Below, piece by piece: positions 6,363 through 7,853 of a stretch of DNA of 7,853 nucleotides. The translations under genes were made by a program, and so were the position numbers. Position 1 is the stretch's first letter, and every line of letters starts with the position of its first letter. The notes beneath the pieces are model-generated. The model ran no database searches. It was not told the DNA's origin and saw nothing but the letters and a program-made list of their open reading frames with translations. Source of the DNA: Bacteroidota bacterium (GTDB taxonomy: Bacteria; Bacteroidota; Bacteroidia; Cytophagales; Cyclobacteriaceae); the NCBI GenBank assembly GCA_024643595.1, contig JAHEMS010000151.1, positions 1 through 7,853 of the forward strand, written 5' to 3'.

Positions 6363-6514
6363 GTAAAACCAATAGGCTATTTTTGAACATTAATAATTTT
6401 TAGTATCAGCGTATTTTTTATTTGTCTTGTTTAAATTTTTGAGCTATGGGAAATTCTATTTATTTCGGGTCTGACAAGCATGTTACTACAACCAACAGAT
6501 TAATTTTCTTTAAG

Positions 6515-7853
6515 ATGAGATTTTCACTATTACTAATTTCTTTCATCACCATTGCAACAGTTACGCAAGCTCAGATTTCCAGTAAAATTACAGGAGGCAA
6601 ATGGAGTGATCCTTTGACATGGGTTGGGGATGTTGTCCCTGCCATAGGTGATAATGTTACCATTGTGGCGGGCTCCAGCGTTATTATTAGAACGGAAAAT
6701 GGAAGTTCTGACCCAGCGGCATGTAATTCATTAACTATCGATGGAACGCTCACTATGGGTGCGGGTGGTACTAATGGAGCCAGGTTTTTAAATATTGCAG
6801 ATGCTTTATTAATCAATATTGGGGGTACTTTTAGTGTGGACGGACTGCAGTTTCATCAAGTCAGCATCGGAGGAAATTTTACCAACTATGGCACTTTCCT
6901 CGATTTAGTGAATTTGAAAAGTCATTTCATCTTTAATGGTGCAGGTTCACAAGTTATCGATGGAACGTTGCCCACTCAAATTTTTGATCTGTTTGATGTT
7001 GTTAAAACAGGCGGAACGCTTACTACTTCAGGGACAGTAACGGGTCTTACAGTCTCAAGACTTACCCTTACCTCCGGAGATTTTGTTGCTCCCGCCTCAG
7101 TAAATATTTCAGGTAACCTAATTTTAACCGCAGGATCATATACCGCTGGAGCGAATACTTCTCTTGGTGGTAATTTTACCAAAGACCTGGCCTCTTTTGT
7201 TGCGGGTTCAGGGACATTAACTTTTAACGGAAGTGGGGTAACACAACAAGTGATTGGTGGGACGAGTACCGATCAGCAGTTTAACAACATATCAACGAGT
7301 GGTTCGGCCAATTTAAAGGCAGGAAATACAAATGGTGTTGTAACTGTTGTAAATGGCAATCTTGTGGTCGGTGATGGCACCACGTTGGAGATTCAAAGGC
7401 CGATAACGGTAAAGGGGACCACAACCGTTGGAAACGGCACTAGTGGGTATCTTTATTTTAGCTCTTTGGGCGGCACTAAAACATTTGAAGGCCATGTATC
7501 AGTTTCAATCGGGGCAACATGGGACAATGATGATGTGAATGAAAATATTCATTTTAATAATGGAATTACGAATAATGGGATCTTTATTGCTGGAAGCGGC
7601 TTGCACCATTTTGAAATAAATTCGCAGTCAGTTGATGGGGTATTGATCATACCAAGTATTGATGTGCCTGCGGGTATTATCCTAACCAACAATGGAACAT
7701 TTAGCGTACCAACCAGTTTATCCGGAGGATCTGGTACCCTGGTTCAGGGTGATAATGCAGTATTAAATATTGGAGGCACATCCAATATTACAACTTTATC
7801 ACCAACAGGGCTTAACAACACCGTCAATTATACAGGCGCTGATCAGACGGTTA
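6515..7853 (+). CDS. secreted beta-rich repeat surface protein (3' end cut by window)
   Basis: Only the first 446 residues are visible; the frame is still open at the window end. Residues 1-19 are a signal peptide (MRFSLLLISFITIATVTQA), with mature protein beginning near Gln20. Residues 26-80 form an N-terminal module with GGKWSDPLTW, PAIGDNVTI and CNSLTIDGTL, a WSDPxTW / GDNVTI pattern known from large Bacteroidota surface proteins and resembling the G8 type. The rest is glycine-, threonine- and asparagine-rich short beta strands, probably a beta helix or stacked repeats. GGNFT recurs at 119 and 218, and FNGxGxxQxI-type turns at 140 and 237, so a unit of about 98 residues is repeated. A further partial unit runs from about 350 on. 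Such proteins often end in a type IX secretion sorting domain, which cannot be checked here. An in-frame ATG at 6446 would bury the signal peptide, so I chose 6515. The likely role is surface attachment or polysaccharide contact. Confidence 0.85.
   Translation, partial: MRFSLLLISFITIATVTQAQISSKITGGKWSDPLTWVGDVVPAIGDNVTIVAGSSVIIRTENGSSDPAACNSLTIDGTLTMGAGGTNGARFLNIADALLINIGGTFSVDGLQFHQVSIGGNFTNYGTFLDLVNLKSHFIFNGAGSQVIDGTLPTQIFDLFDVVKTGGTLTTSGTVTGLTVSRLTLTSGDFVAPASVNISGNLILTAGSYTAGANTSLGGNFTKDLASFVAGSGTLTFNGSGVTQQVIGGTSTDQQFNNISTSGSANLKAGNTNGVVTVVNGNLVVGDGTTLEIQRPITVKGTTTVGNGTSGYLYFSSLGGTKTFEGHVSVSIGATWDNDDVNENIHFNNGITNNGIFIAGSGLHHFEINSQSVDGVLIIPSIDVPAGIILTNNGTFSVPTSLSGGSGTLVQGDNAVLNIGGTSNITTLSPTGLNNTVNYTGADQTV

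Larger units (their letters stand above)
5865..6514. other. AT-rich intergenic region, mostly without recognisable genes
   Basis: These 650 bases separate the divergently oriented small membrane protein gene and the surface-protein gene, so they should contain the promoters of both. The sequence is clearly more AT-rich than the flanking genes. It holds a 7-bp direct repeat (ATCGATG at 5905 and 5921), an 11-bp direct repeat (TAAGTTTTTTG at 5943 and 5983), a weak candidate promoter and a doubtful 71-codon frame at 6147-6362. I see no tRNA, riboswitch, mobile element or terminator here that I would defend. Confidence 0.7.

Noticed and set aside
6571..7495. Minus-strand open frames opposite the surface-protein gene
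   Set aside because: The plus strand encodes a continuous signal-peptide-led repeat protein; the proline- and valine-rich antisense frames follow from its glycine-, threonine- and asparagine-rich codons.

Overview
The window looks like the chromosome of a Bacteroidota bacterium, most likely of the Cytophagales or a near relative. The evidence is a DUF5686 outer-membrane protein with a carboxypeptidase-D-like N-terminal domain, a large secreted beta-rich repeat protein of the kind this phylum exports, the general absence of Shine-Dalgarno sequences, and moderate GC with AT-rich intergenic DNA. The placement rests on gene content and protein style only.

Positions 1-5672 hold six genes on the plus strand, packed tightly enough to be one operon. 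First is the 3' part of an ECF sigma factor, cut by the window edge. Then come a small zinc-binding anti-sigma factor (3-nt gap), guanylate kinase gmk (1-nt overlap) and nicotinate-nucleotide adenylyltransferase nadD (1-nt overlap). An 881-residue DUF5686-type outer-membrane protein follows after about 42 nt, and tRNA 2-selenouridine synthase mnmH about 41 nt later. The sigma/anti-sigma pair closely resembles the actinobacterial thiol-redox pair SigR/RsrA, including the zinc ligands and an adjacent Cys-Cys pair. A disulfide-stress regulator translationally linked to GMP and NAD metabolism is therefore the main regulatory idea here.

Positions 5673-5864 hold a convergent minus-strand gene for a 49-residue single-span membrane protein of unknown function. 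It has a convincing intrinsic terminator of its own that overlaps the end of mnmH.

Positions 5865-6514 are AT-rich and mostly non-coding. They contain short direct repeats, a weak candidate promoter and one doubtful 71-codon frame.

Positions 6515-7853 are the 5' part of a secreted surface protein with a signal peptide, a WSDPxTW-type N-terminal module and degenerate glycine-rich beta repeats. It runs off the window, so its C-terminal sorting signal cannot be seen.

I see no rRNA or tRNA gene, CRISPR array, insertion sequence or phage gene.
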